Origin: Rana temporaria
Lineage: Eukaryota; Chordata; Amphibia; Anura; Ranidae
Length of the DNA: 64,000 nucleotides
Direction of reading: 5' to 3'
NCBI RefSeq assembly: GCF_905171775.1
Contig: NC_053490.1
Span: 457,328,562-457,392,561 of the forward strand
The notes under the pieces were generated by a model. It was not told the origin of the DNA. It saw only the letters and a program-made list of their open reading frames with translations, and ran no database searches. Below are positions 23,117-34,380 of the stretch, in pieces (the first letter of the stretch is position 1; each line of letters begins with the position of its first letter). The position numbers and the translations under genes are program-made.

Positions 23117-24028
23117 CTAAGGAATAAAAATAGTAATTATTAGAACATTACTGAGAAAGATTTGTATACCGCTTAAAGCAGCACTTGCTTTGCAGACCCC
23201 CAAAACAAGCATGGTACTGACACAACACAATAAATCATTCTCTAAAAAGCTCTCCGGCTTCTCTTGTGTTAAGAATTCTCTTTTGTAGCATGTATTTCTT
23301 ATAGAAGACACATGGAGTGCCAACTGAAAGATTACCAACATACTGTGCCAAAAACATTCTCTGCTAGTAGACAGTTTGTAAGCTGTTAGCGCCAAGTCTT
23401 TAAGAGAGACAAAGCTTCTCGCTGTTATTCAAACTTCAAAACCTTTAGGAAGGGGTCAGAGTCAACATAAATGTTTTGGCATGATTCTTGATCTTATACT
23501 TGATAAAAAGATTGAATTTGGACCACCCTGTTTCTATACACTTATCCTTTGGTGTTTCGCACGTATCGGTGAACTGATCGCTGCTAGCATCAATCTTTAC
23601 TAAAAAGCACTATGAGACAGGAGACATCAGTGTTTTGCCTAAAAAGCATCACAGGAGAATCTAGAAAGAAAAATCCTCCGTTTCTCCCCACCTACTATTA
23701 CTTAACCTTCCCCACTTCACAGGGAGCAAAGATAAAAACTTTCGGATGATGCAAACACCAATGTACTGGAATCAATACTACACAAAACCTGTTTTAGGTT
23801 TTTAGCGAATGCAACATCACAGAAAGATTTACCTATTTAACATTTTGGATAGAAAGTACTTTTATCAAACAAGGTATCAAGAAGTATGTTAATGTTACAA
23901 ATTAAAACAACCATATGACCCTTATGTGCACAGGTTTGTATCTTATCAGATCTAACAAATCTTTTGTCGCCATATAAAATATATGAACTCGTGGTGGCCT
24001 TATTGTCTTGTCTTGGCATATTTCAAAG

Positions 24029-24569
24029 TTAAAGTGGAGTTCCACCCATAAATATAACATTACATCAGTAGTTTTAAAAAAATGTCATTAGTCCTTTACG
24101 AATTTTTTTTTTTTTTTTTAGATGCCTTCAAAGTGCTGTTGCTAGGCAGAATAGTTAATCTTCCCACTTCCTGCACCTAGGTGCTTAATGCTTCCTAACC
24201 TACACCGCACAGACTCCTGGGAATGTAGTGGGTGTAACTTTCCAGGAGTCTGTGCACTCCCCAGTCTCAAAGAATCATGTGACTTGGACAGCACAGGTGC
24301 TGAAACCTGATCTGACACTGCTTGTGCAGCACTGAGCATGTGCGAGATCTGCAAGGCTGAAATCCAGGAAGTCATACAGTCTGGCTTCATGATGCACACA
24401 CTTAAGATGGCCCCAGTCAATTTCTATTTTATAAAGTGTCTAAATGCTGTAACAACCTAACAAAATGGAGCTTAGTTTACAGACTAACTTTACTAGAATA
24501 CATTAAGCTTGTGTATTACAGGGGTATTTATATTTAAAAAGTGAAATTGTGGCCGGAACTCCGCTTTAA
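24029..24569 (+). mobile_element. TTAA-flanked element, copy 1 of an inverted pair
   Basis: It starts TTAAAGTGGAGTTCCACCC and ends GGCCGGAACTCCGCTTTAA. A nearly identical copy lies inverted at 59543-60091, in another intron of the same gene. It holds an internal hairpin around 'cacagactcctgggaatg' / 'ccaggagtctgtg'. It has no transposase. Confidence 0.85.
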
Positions 24570-25109
24570 TATTCATAAAGTATTTCTATAGCCTTATTAC
24601 AAGTGAACTCTTGGTTCCAGCTCCAATTGTAATATTAATATTTCCACTCTATCGTATAGTATATGGGGGGTTATTTATGAAAGGCAAATCCACTTTGCAC
24701 TATAAGTGCACTGGGAAGTGCAGTCGCTGTAAATCTGAGGGGTAGATCTGAAATGAGGGGAAGCTCTGCTGATTTTATCATCCAATCATGTGCAAGCTAA
24801 AATGCTGTTTTTTTTTCTTGCATGTCCCCCTCGGATCTACAGAGACTACACTTCCAAGTGCACTTTCAGTGAAATTTCAAGTGCACTTTGCACTTGTAGT
24901 TTGCACTTGTAGTGTAACGTTGATTTGCCTTTAGTAAATGATCTGCTATGTGTCCTTAATCTTCTGTGCAATCCCCTTTTGGGACATGCCAGAACTATCC
25001 ACTATTTGCATTTTAATGAGTGAAATAAGTATTTGATCCCCTATCAATCAGCAATATCTCTGCCTCCCAGGTGTCTTCTATACAGCTATTGATCTGAGAT
25101 TAAGCACAT

Positions 25110-25806
25110 GGGGCCTAATCCACAGCCAGCCGGTGTAACTTAAATATTCGGATTTAAGTTACACCGCCGGAAAATTTCTACCTAAGTGCCCGATCCACAA
25201 AGCACTTACCTAGAAATTTTCGGCTGTGTAACTTAAATCCGGCCGGCGCAAGGCGTTCCTAATTTAATGGGGTGAGTCCCATTTAAATTAGGCGCGCTCC
25301 CGCGCCGGACGTACTGCGCATGCTCCCGACGTCATTTTCCCGACGTGCATTGCGCGCTTTTACTTTGCGCCGGGTTTTGAGAATCGCGACGGGCGTAAAA
25401 AAAAAATACGAGTTGCGGCGGGAAAAAAAAAATTTGAAAAAAAAAAGACGGCGACGCGGGATAGAAGGGTATACTTTTACAAGGCCTAAACAGTTTAGGC
25501 CTTGTAAAAGCAGCCCTAATATTGCGACGGCAAACTAATACTTACGGAGAAAAAACGAAGCGTAAAAGCTTTGTGGATCTCTGTAAGTGCTAATTTGCAT
25601 ACCCGAAGCGGCATTTCGACGTGAAATGCCCCCAGCGGCGGCTGCGATACTGCATCCTAAGATCCGACAGTGTAAGTCCCTCACACATGTCGGATCTTCT
25701 CCCTATCTATGTGAAACTGATTCTGTGGATCAGTTCCATAGATAGAAACAGGGATACGACGGCGTATCAGTAGATACGCCGGCGTATCCCTTTTGTGGAT
25801 TACCCC
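25110..25806. mobile_element. GC-rich MITE family A, copy 4
   Basis: The 697-bp element has ends GGGGCCTAATCCAC and GTGGATTACCCC with a 3-bp CAT duplication (25107-25109 and 25807-25809). It is nested in the chimeric Tc1. Confidence 0.85.
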
Positions 25807-25818
25807 CATGATCTCCAA

Positions 25819-25969
25819 GGCTGGATTCACACCTATGCATTTTTAGATGCTTTTTGCATTTTGTAGATTTGCACTACAGTTCATTTAACATGGTTTCCTA
25901 TGGAACACGTTCTGTAGTGCAAAATGCAAAAACCACTAAAAATGCATACAGTAGGTGTGAATCCAGCCT
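25819..25969. mobile_element. palindromic MITE, 151 bp
   Basis: The ends AGGCTGGATTCACACC and GGTGTGAATCCAGCCT are perfect inverted copies. The whole element is close to a hairpin, with 'aaatgcat' and 'tgcactacag' arms repeated inverted. Confidence 0.75.
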
Positions 25970-26058
25970 AAAAAGGGAGCGCTCTTAATATCAGCTTGTT
26001 ACCTGTATAAAAGACACCTGTCCACAGAAGCAATCAATCAGATTCCAATCTCTCCACC

Positions 26059-26503
26059 ATGAGAAAGAGCAAAGAGCTGTCTAAGGATGTCAAGGACAAG
26101 ATTGTAGACATACACAAGGCTGGAATGGGCTAAAAGACCATTGCCAAGCAGATTGGTGGGAGAATAACAACAGTTGGTGGGATTATTCGCAAATGGAAGA
26201 AATACAAAATAACTGTCAATCTCCCTCGTCTGTGGCTCCATGCAAAATCTCACCTTGTGGAGTTTCAATGATAAGGAGAACAGTGAGGAATCAGAACTAC
26301 AAAAGAAGAATATTGGAGATGATCTCAAGGCAGCTAGGACCATAGTCACCAACAATTGGCAAAGCATGTCTCCAGACCTAAACCCAATTGAGAATCTGTG
26401 GGGCATCCTCAAACAGGTGGTGGATGAGCCCAAGGTCTCTAATATCCACCATCTCTGTGATGCCATTTATGGAGGAGTGGAAGAGGACTCCAGTGGCAAC
26501 CTG
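26059..26503 (+). pseudogene. Tc1 transposase remnant, two families joined
   Basis: It starts ATGAGAAAGAGCAAAGAG with a clear N-terminal helix-turn-helix, has an in-frame TAA at 26131-26133 and several shifts, loses the middle of the gene including the first two catalytic aspartates, and resumes at SPDLNPIENLWGIL, which carries the third acidic residue. Confidence 0.75.
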
Positions 26504-26800
26504 TGAAGCTCTGGTGAACTCCATGCACCAGGCAGTGCTTGAAAATAATGGTGTTCACAGAAAATATTGACACTTTGGGCCCAATTTGGACATTTTCACT
26601 TAGGGGTGTACTCACTTTTGTTGCCAGTGGTTTAAACATTAATGGCGGTGTGTTGAGTTATTTTGAGGGGACAGCAAATTTAAACTGTTATACAAGCTGT
26701 ACACTCGCTACTTTACATTGTAGCAAAGTGTAATTTCTTCAGTGTTGTCACATGAAAATATATAATAAAATATTTACAAAAATGTGAGGGGTGTACTCAA

Positions 26801-28379
26801 TTTTGAATATCGTGCAAAAGTTCATTTATTTCACTAATGCAACTTAAAAGGTGAAACCAATATATGAGATCGACTCATTACATGCAAAGCAAGATAGTTC
26901 AAGCCGTGATTTGTCATAATTGGCATGATTATGGCTTACAGCTCATGAAAACCCCAAATCCACAATATCAGAAAATTACAATATTGTGAAAAGGTGCCAT
27001 ATTCTCGGCTCAAAGTGTCCCACTCTAATCAGCCAATTAAGCCATAACACCTGCAAAGGGTTCCTGAGCCTTTAAATGGTCTCTCAGTCTGATTTAGTAG
27101 GAATCAAAATCATGGGAAAGACTGCTGACCCGACAGCTGTGTAGAAAACCATCATTGACGCCCTCCATAAGAAGGGAAAGCCTCAAAAGGTAATTGCAAA
27201 AGAAGTTGGATGTTCCCAAAGTGCTGTATCAAAGCACTTTCGTTGAAAGTTATGTGGAAGGGAAAAGTGTGGAAGAAAAAGGTGCACAAGCAGCAGGTAT
27301 GACCGCAGCCTGGAGAGGATTGTCAGGAAAAGGCCATTTAAAAGTGTTGGGGACTTTCAAAAGGAGTGGACTGAGGCTGGAGTCAGTGCATCAAGAGCCA
27401 CCACACACAGACGGACCCTGGACATGGGCTTCAAATGTCGTATTCCTCTTGTCAAGCCACTCCTGAACAACAAACAACGTCAGAAGCGTCTTACCTGGGC
27501 CAAAGAAAAACAGACCCGGTCTGTTGCTCAGTGGTCCAAAGTCCTCTTTTCTGATGAGAGCAAATTTTGCATCTCATTTGGAAACCAAGGACCCAGAGTA
27601 TGGAGGAAGAATGGAGAGGCACACACTGCAAGATGCTTGAAGTCCAGTGTGAAGTTTCCACAGTCTGTGTTGATTCGGGGAGCCATGTCATCTGCTAGTG
27701 TTGGTCCAGTGTGCTTTATTAAGTTCAGGGTCAACGCAGCAGTCTACCAGGAGATTTTGGAGCACTTCATGCTTCCTTCCGCAGACCAGCTCTATGGGGA
27801 TGCTGACTTCATTTTCCAGCAGGACTTGGCACCTGCGCACACTGCCAAAATCACCAAAACCTGGTTCAATGACCGTTGGATTACTGTGCTTGATTGGCCA
27901 GCAAACTCACCTGACCTGAACCCCATAGAAAATCTATGGGGCATTGCCAAGAGAAATATGAGACCGAACAATGCAGAAGAGCTGAAGGCCACTATTGAAG
28001 CATCCTGGTCTTCCATAACACCTCAGCAGTGCCACAGGCTTCCATGCCACGCCGCATCAAGGCAGTAATTGCTGAAAAAGGGACTCAAACCAAGTACTGA
28101 GTACATATGCATGCTTATACTTTTCAGAGGTCCGATATTGTTCTATGGACAATCCTTGTTTTATTGATTGCAAGTAATATTCGAATTTTCTGAGATTGTG
28201 GATTTGTTTTTGTTTTATGAGCTGTAAGCAATAATCATCACAATTATGACAAATCACAGCTTGAACTATCTTGCTTTGCATGTAATGAGTCCATCTCATA
28301 TATTAGTTTCACCTTTTAAGTTGCATTAGTGAAATAAATGAACTTTTGCACAATATTCAAATTTTTCGAGTATCACCTG
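26801..28379 (+). mobile_element. Tc1-like element, left end truncated
   Basis: The right end runs to CACCTG before TA (28380-28381); reversed it reads CAGGTGATACTCGAAAAATT. The left inverted repeat starts abruptly at TTTTGAATAT, lacking about 25 bp, where it abuts the truncated right end of the chimeric Tc1. The inverted repeats are otherwise over 95 bp and well matched ('tcatttatttcactaatgca'). Confidence 0.88.
27112..28068 (+). pseudogene. Tc1-like transposase with two premature stops
   Basis: A single reading frame from ATG at 27112, broken only by TAG (27142-27144) and TGA (27244-27246), then open for about 270 codons. The triad is present: D in LFSDESK, D in FQQDLAPAHTAK and E in PDLNPIENLW. 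A small deletion near 28045 throws the last ~15 codons out of frame. One stop (TGA after CGT) looks like a C-to-T change of an arginine codon, as methylated CpG decay often produces. Inactive but young. Confidence 0.88.
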
Positions 28380-28456
28380 TATATATCTCCAGATTGGTTA
28401 CTTTGCCTAGTGATTTGTTGATGCTGAAAAGCTATGTAAGCAAAAGTCTAACTTAC

Positions 28457-28687
28457 TGAGAAACCAGAGTCACAGGAAGAGTAACTTCTACGTGGTGCAG
28501 TTGGAGGTTTGTTGTCCAGAATATTTTTCTTGGTGACTTTAAGCTCTCTGTTTTTGACAGGAAGGTATCCATCTCTTAATGATACCAATAAAGGATCAGC
28601 GGTCTGTCCTGCAAACCAATCTTCTGCTTCCAAGGCTGGCTCGGGTCCTGGTGTGTCTGGATACAGATCATCTTGGAAAAGGTCTGA
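28457..28687 (-). CDS. coronin-6 exon: propeller end and linker
   Basis: 77 codons, phase 0 on both sides. It encodes SDLFQDDLYPDTPGPEPALE followed by EDWFAGQTADPLLVSLRDGY, RELKVTKKNILD and a serine/arginine-rich linker (APRRSYSSCDSGFS). This is the class I coronin C-terminal extension that packs under the propeller and begins the variable linker. The acceptor TTACAG and donor GTAAGT are strong. Downstream of the donor the frame hits a stop after VS. Confidence 0.96.
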
Positions 28688-28714
28688 CTGTAAGATACAA
28701 ACATGAACTCATTA

Positions 28715-29165
28715 GGCCCCATGCACACGAGACGCTATTACAAACGCCTCTAATCTCAGCTTTTCAAAGGCAAAAACCGGCATTTAAAACGCCCGTTTTT
28801 GCCGCGAATTGCGCGGCGTTTTGCCATGATTTGCGGCGTTTTACCGCGATTTGCGGCTGTCAGCGTTTATCCCAAAAACACTGTAGACCCTCCCCAAGCT
28901 CAGAATCAAACTATTTGTGCCGCGTTTTGCCGCGTTTAGCGGCGTTTTGCCGCGATTTGCGTCTAAAACGCAAAAGCTGAAAGCTTCTGAACCCAAAATT
29001 TGGGGTTTGGAAAAACGGCCCTAAACCCAACTGCTTTGAAATGCCAAAAAACGTGATCGTGTGCATGGACACATAGGATAACATTAAATGTGTTCAGGGG
29101 CAGTTGAAAAAAATGCCCAAATGCCTCTGAACTCGAGTTTAGCAGCGTCTCATGTGCATGGGGCC
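28715..29165. mobile_element. Harbinger-like foldback MITE
   Basis: The 451-bp element has perfect inverted ends GGCCCCATGCACACGAGACG / 'cgtctcatgtgcatggggcc' (one mismatch) and a perfect 3-bp TTA duplication (28712-28714 and 29166-29168), the TWA type expected for PIF/Harbinger. The interior is full of 'gcggcgttttgccgcg' motifs. Confidence 0.88.
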
Positions 29166-29494
29166 TTAGATTGCACAATGCTTGGAATATGTCAATTTTT
29201 CAATATTCTGCACAAAGGGGGCAACAAACAACTCAGTGATGACAAACACTACACATATTTATTTCATGACATATCTCTTTAAGGGAATACAGTTGTATTT
29301 GAGTCTGCACCCCATAAACATAGACCCCCAAACACGATAAAGATGTTTTTAAAAATTGGAATGTGTCCAACAGGAACAATAAAAAAAATGCCTCCATTGA
29401 GTCTATAGGAGCATTCATTTATTCAATTTCATCAAACTAGTATGACAATTATGTTTGGGGATCATTAATATTTTCAAGGTCCATGATGGGTTGG

Positions 29495-29497
<3 letters not shown>

Positions 29498-29557
<60 letters not shown>
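29498..29557. repeat. (AT)n microsatellite
   Basis: About 30 uninterrupted AT units in the intron before the 58-bp exon, followed by a T run. Confidence 0.95.
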
Positions 29558-29564
<7 letters not shown>

Positions 29565-29641
29565 TCTGCTGCAAAGTTCTGATAATGGAGAATATTGAAG
29601 TTCATGATTGTCTAATAAAACTATGATGGTACTTAGCTCAC

Positions 29642-29699
29642 CTTCCTAGGTACTGTCATAACAATGGGCTCACATTTTCTTTCATGCAGCTTGTAAAAC
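29642..29699 (-). CDS. coronin-6 58-bp exon
   Basis: It encodes the end of the propeller: (R)FYKLHERKCEPIVMTVPRK, completing the arginine codon begun in the preceding exon (41134-40989). 146 + 58 bp makes 68 whole codons, confirming the phase. The acceptor is TGTACAG, the donor GTGAGC. Confidence 0.96.
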
Positions 29700-30058
29700 C
29701 TGTACAGATATGTACAAAAATTTATTAATATTATGAATTAATGAATCACTATTAAAAAGAGAATACAGCCACCACTACACACACATCAAACAATACAAAT
29801 GTCTAAATGGAGGAACAAATAACATTTTGCTGAGAGAAGCATTGAATTCATGACAATGGCAATGCCAAGTGACCTTCATCATATGTTCTATAGATGAGCA
29901 GAGGAGGAAATGTTCCGTAATCAGAAAGGAGAAATGGGTAGGACTGACAATACGGTTTGTGATTTCAGTGCAGGAAAGGAACGGTGTTGTCACTTCAAAC
30001 AGGAAGTCAAACAGGAAGTCATAAACACAATGGATTTCTGGCAGATAAACCAGTATTT

Positions 30059-30446
30059 TTCTCAAATAACTTTTTTATTGAAAAAAGGTAAGATTGCATA
30101 CAGCATACAGGAACATATGACACAGCATAAGAAGGGATACGAAGATAAGGCACACATCTGCCTGCATTACAGGTACTCAAGTAGTAAGCAACGTAGGCCG
30201 TCTACAGGTTTCTTAGGCAATAGTTAATACAAAGCTGAGGTCGAGAGTGCCATATCATATCAATTCATACTGTACAAGTGAATTGCAAAACATTAAACAT
30301 GGAGGGAGCCACAGGGGTGCTCCCAATAGGTAGGAGGAGGAAAGGGGGGAGAGAAAGGGAATAAGAGGAGGTGTAGAGAGGGAAGAAAAGGGAAGGGTCA
30401 CCGAGTTAGCTCGTTTACCAGATCACGGCGGGTCCTCCCGAAGATC
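30059..30446 (-). mobile_element. LINE 3' fragment with target duplication
   Basis: AACCAGTATTT at 30048-30058 recurs at 30447-30457. On the minus strand the piece ends in an AATAAAAAAG-type tail. It is 3'UTR only. Confidence 0.65.
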
Positions 30447-30910
30447 AACCAGTATTTATGTACTAGCTATAGTGATAAAGTGAAATGTGGATGTACTTCA
30501 GAATTGTGTGGAATATATTTTTGTTTTTCTTTGCCGAGATATACACTTTTATTGTATTTTTCGTATTTGTATATTGAACACACAATATCAAAAATCTAAA
30601 ATTAAATTAAAACATCAAAAAGAAAAAAGAAAAAGAAAAGACAACCATGAGGTCAAGGGCACTCCACAAACAAAACAAAACAGCAATTAGCGTATATACT
30701 GGAGTATAAGCCGAGGCACCTAATTTTACCACAAAAAAAACGGAGAAAACTTATTGACTCAAGTATAAGCCTAGGGTGTCCATCTGCATGCCTCACTTTG
30801 TTTCACTGTGTCCATGTGCATGCCCCACTATGTCCATGACTAGACTGATGTTTAACATGGGAGTCTATGGAAGGTGGGCCTGGCTTTGAAAAAAGGTGAC
30901 TCGAGTATAA

Positions 30911-31235
30911 GGTAAGGCTCCCCAATACTTGTGCCAGAAAATAAAACACTACACCCCCCATCGCACTCTCCGATCATCAAACCAAAACCTCCTCTACATC
31001 CCCAAGTCCAATTACAAATCAAAGGGAGAACGAAGATTTGCAGTCCAAGGACCACGGCTATGGAACGCTCTGCCAACGGATATCCGCATGGAAGAAAACC
31101 ATCGGGCCTTCAGGAGGAAACTTAAGACCCACCTCTTCTGAAGGATAAGGAAGAAAACGGATGGGATAAGTGCCTTGAGGCGATTTAGTTCGCAGGTGTA
31201 GCACTATACAAGTTTTTCACTCACTCACTCATAAG
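30911..31235 (+). mobile_element. 3' end of a CR1/L2-type LINE
   Basis: An open frame of about 70 codons ends in PRLWNALPTDIR and FRRKLKTHLF, the C-terminal signature shared by many CR1/L2/Rex-group ORF2 proteins. It is followed by 'gcactatacaag' and a (CACT)n tail. ATAAG on both sides may be the target duplication. Only the extreme 3' end is present. Confidence 0.7.
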
Positions 31236-31285
31236 CCGAGGGGGACATTTTCAGCACATAAAAATATGCTGAAAAACTTGGCTTA

Positions 31286-32725
31286 TGCCGCGTACTTACG
31301 ACCGTTTTTCGGGTTGTAAAAAATTACGTTTTTTTAATGTCATTAAAAACGATCGTGTGTGGGCTTCAGAGCATTTTTCACGATGCAAAAAATGGGCATT
31401 AAAAATTTCTAACATGCTCTAATTTTTCACACCGTTTTTAACGTTGTCGTTTTTAATTGTGTGTGGGCTTTAACGATGCGAAAAAAACGTGCATGCAAGT
31501 TATGAGACGGGAGCGCTCGTTCTGGTAAAACTAGCGTTCATAATGGAGTAAGCACATTCATCACGCTGTAACAGACAGAAAAGCGCGAATCGTCTTTTAC
31601 TAAACACAAAATCAGCAAAAGCAGCCCAAAGGGTGGCGCCATCCGCATGGAACTTTCCCTTTATAGTGCCGTCGTACGTGTTGTACGTCACCGCGCTTTG
31701 CTAGAGCATTTTTTTTTCATGCTCGTGTGTAGGCAAGGCCGTTTTAATGATTGGGTTGAAAAAAACTTTGTTTTTTTTCTAGACCATTAACCTCCCTGGC
31801 GGTATGATTCTGTCTGGAATTACGTACCAAAAGCGGTACAATTATTTTGCAAGGAAATTTGGCGTTTTATACTGTAGGCCTGTAATTTTTAGAAATAACT
31901 CACTTAAATCTGACCAAGCAAGAGTCTTGTAGGCATCCCGGGTATGATTTTTTTTAAAAACAAAATTATAAATTATAATATAATAAATAATTATAAATAA
32001 TTATAAAAAATAATAATATAATTATAATAACAATTATTCAATAATGTAATCAACTCAAAATCACTGAAATTTGCTCAGTTGCAGAATTGTCGCTGTCATT
32101 TTTTTTTTTTTTTTATGTCGAATTTCCCCGCAAATCGCTATCGCACATTTCTGCAAGTGATTATAATTTATTATCGCTGTTTTCTAGCTGATCTAAAACC
32201 ATTTTTGACATAAAGGGACACTTTTGGACAATCTACAGTTTTTAGGCAGAAATTACATTTTTTATTTTTATAAGTACATGTAGGGCACTGGGCAGACCAC
32301 TAGGGACAAGGGGGGGTGTGTATTTTTTACATACAGTATACTGTAATCTTATAGATTACAGTACTGTATGTAAAGTGTTTGTTTACTTTTTTGAATTTGG
32401 CACCGTTCTCCGCTCCCGTGCGTCGTAACGTCGCAGGGAACGGAGATCGGCGGCACATGGGGAGACTGTGAATCGAGCGAGGAGGTCCCGCTCGCTCACA
32501 CAGCGGGGTGGCATCGCTGGATCCAGGGACAAGGTGAGTAACTTGCCTGTGGATCCAGCGAAAGGTAAGCCGCGCCGCTGCACACTCTGCACGTCCACCC
32601 CGAGCGTGACTCGGGGTTACCGATCCTAGCATAAAAAATCAACCCCGAGTCACGCTCGGGTTTACCGCCAGGGAGGTTAAAAACATAATTTTTACAAACC
32701 GAAAAACGGTCGTGTGTACGCGGCA
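31286..32725. mobile_element. Harbinger-like foldback MITE, split
   Basis: The ends TGCCGCGTACTTACGACCG / 'cggtcgtgtgtacgcggca' are flanked by a perfect TTA duplication (31283-31285 and 32726-32728). A TTAA element inserted into its middle. Confidence 0.82.
31787..32681. mobile_element. TTAA element, CCTCCCTGGCGG ends
   Basis: Bounded by TTAA (31787-31790 and 32678-32681), with ends CCTCCCTGGCGGTA and TACCGCCAGGGAGG as perfect inverted copies. The interior has an AT-only stretch (31965-32040), a T run at 32100, and 'cgagcgtgactcgggg' hairpin arms near the right end. It has no transposase frame. Confidence 0.85.
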
Positions 32726-33077
32726 TTATACTCGAGTATATATGGTTCATATAAAAAGAATGAACCATTTGTAGTTAAAGAATCAGTAAAGTGCAAAGTA
32801 TAAAGAAATAATAAGATAATACTTACTTGAATATATTATAATATTATATTCAAGTAAAGAAAGTAAGTAAAAGGAAAGAACATAATTCAGCTTCCAACAG
32901 CAAATAATAAATGTCCTATTTTAAATTACTACTGGAAGTGTATATTTAAAGGAAATCTGTCCCTGTGATACTCAGCTAAATTAATGTGAACCTGCTGAGA
33001 ACAGGGACCCTCCCCAACCTCTGGGCTGAAATCTAATCCTAGACAGTCATGTCAGCCATTGTAAAGTTGAACACATA

Positions 33078-34285
33078 GGGCCAGATTCACGTAGAACTCC
33101 GGCGGCGTAACGTATCTCATTTACGTTACACCGCCGCAAGTTTTACGGGCAAGTGCTTGATTCACAAAGCACTTGCCTGTAAAGTTGCAGCGGCGTAGCG
33201 TAAATCCCCCTGGGGCAAGCCCGTCTAATTCAAATGATCCGGGTAGGGGGCGTGGATCATTTAAATAGGCGCGTTCCCGCGCCGATCGTACTGCGCATGC
33301 GCCGTCTCTAAATTTTCTCGACGTGCATTGCGGTAAATGACATCGCAAGGACGTATTGGTTTCATAGTTAACGTAAATGGTGTCCAGCACCATTCACGGA
33401 CGACTTACGCAAACGACGTTAAATTTTCAAATTGCGATGCGGGAACGACGGCCATACTTAACATTGGATACGCCACCTAGGGGGCATGTTTATCTTTACG
33501 CTGCGTATCTCTAAGGCCCCGTACATACGACCAAACATGTATGCTGAAACTGGTCCGCGGGCCAGTTTCAGCATACATGTTCGGTCGTGTGTGGGCGCGA
33601 GCGGGCCGAATTCCAGCAAACATTTGCCCGCCGGGCCTTTTCCCAGCGGGCAAATATTCCTGGACGTGTTTTAAAACCGTCCGCTGGAATCCTGCCCGCT
33701 CGGACATGTACGGTCGTCAGTACAGACCTACCGTACATGTCCAGGCGCCCGCCGTCCCTCGCATGCGTCGAATGACTTTGACGCATGCGTGGAAGCCTTT
33801 AAATGGCAGGCCCGCCCACGTCTCCGCGTCATCGCCGCGTCATCGTCGCGGCGACGACGCGGACACGCCCCGCGTATTGTTTACGCGCGGACTTCTGTAC
33901 GATGGTGTGTACAACCATCGTACAGAAGCCCTCTGGCAGACATGTACGGTGAAAACGGTCTGACGGACCGCTTTCACCGTACATGTTTGTTCGTGTGTAC
34001 CCGGCCTAACGGAAACGACGTAAACTTACTACGACGGGCAAGCGTACGTTCGTGAATCGGCGTAACGAGTCATTTGCATGTTCTACGCCGACCGCAATGG
34101 AAGAGCCACCTAGCGGTCAGCGTAAATATTGCACCCTAAGATACGACGGCGCTGACCGTCGTATCTTAGGCATGTTTAAGTGTATCTCAGTTTGAGAATA
34201 CACTTAAACATACGACGGGCTTAGATTCTGAGTTACGTCGGCGTATCTACTGATACGCCGGCGTAATTCTATGTGAATCTGCCCC
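33078..34285. mobile_element. GC-rich MITE family A, copy 5, with a nested MITE
   Basis: The ends are GGGCCAGATTCACGTAG and TGTGAATCTGCCCC with a 3-bp ATA duplication (33075-33077 and 34286-34288). Subtracting the nested 492-bp element leaves about 713 bp, the family norm. Confidence 0.88.
33515..34006. mobile_element. Harbinger-like foldback MITE nested in family A
   Basis: The ends GGCCCCGTACATACGACC and 'gtgtgtacccggcc' carry a perfect TAA duplication (33512-33514 and 34007-34009). The interior has 'acatgtatgctgaaactgg' hairpin arms and dense CpG. Confidence 0.85.
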
Positions 34286-34380
34286 ATAGTTGGTTGAGAA
34301 GAAAGGGTAACAAGTGACAGATTTCTATAAAACTGTAAACTTCCAACAGCACCTGAACAAGTAGCAAGAATAAACATTAT

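Larger units (their letters stand above)
25017..26800 (+). mobile_element. chimeric dead Tc1-like element with two nested MITEs
   Basis: The left half has an end of the 'aaataagtatttgatcccct' type and a transposase start (MRKSKELSKDVKDKIVDIHKAG from 26059, stop at 26131-26133). From about 26356 on, the sequence belongs to a different Tc1 family (SPDLNPIENLWGIL, then the 'aggggtgtactcacttttgt' tail and a different right end). The two ends do not match each other, so it could not move as it stands. Inside the left half sit a family A MITE (25110-25806) and a palindromic MITE (25819-25969). Confidence 0.75.
23117..28456 (-). other. CORO6 intron before the last exon
   Basis: 5.3 kb. It contains a TTAA MITE (24029-24569), a chimeric Tc1 (25017-26800) with two MITEs inside it, and a second Tc1 (26801-28379). 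From 23117 to 24028 I see nothing but ordinary intron sequence. Confidence 0.85.
28688..29641 (-). other. CORO6 intron holding a MITE next to its 3' splice site
   Basis: 954 bp, nearly half of it the Harbinger-like MITE 28715-29165. Only 26 nt separate the MITE from the exon at 28687. The candidate branch point CCTAAT (28711-28716 reversed) straddles the MITE edge. Confidence 0.8.
30692..32742. mobile_element. outer element of a four-level nest
   Basis: The ends TATACTGGAGTATAAGCC and 'ttatactcgagtatata' are inverted copies. It contains a LINE 3' fragment (30911-31235) and a Harbinger-like element (31286-32725) that itself contains a TTAA element (31787-32681). Between the insertions it reads 'ggtgactcgagtataag' and 'aaacttggctta'. 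Confidence 0.65.

Noticed and set aside
30929..31141. Possible host exon with a conserved PRLWNALP motif
   Set aside because: The motif is the common C-terminal tail of CR1/L2-group LINE proteins and is followed by a LINE-type simple-repeat tail.
33078..34285. CpG-rich segment as a CpG-island promoter
   Set aside because: The CpG density comes from a family A MITE and a nested Harbinger-like MITE with clear target duplications; the same density recurs in each other copy.
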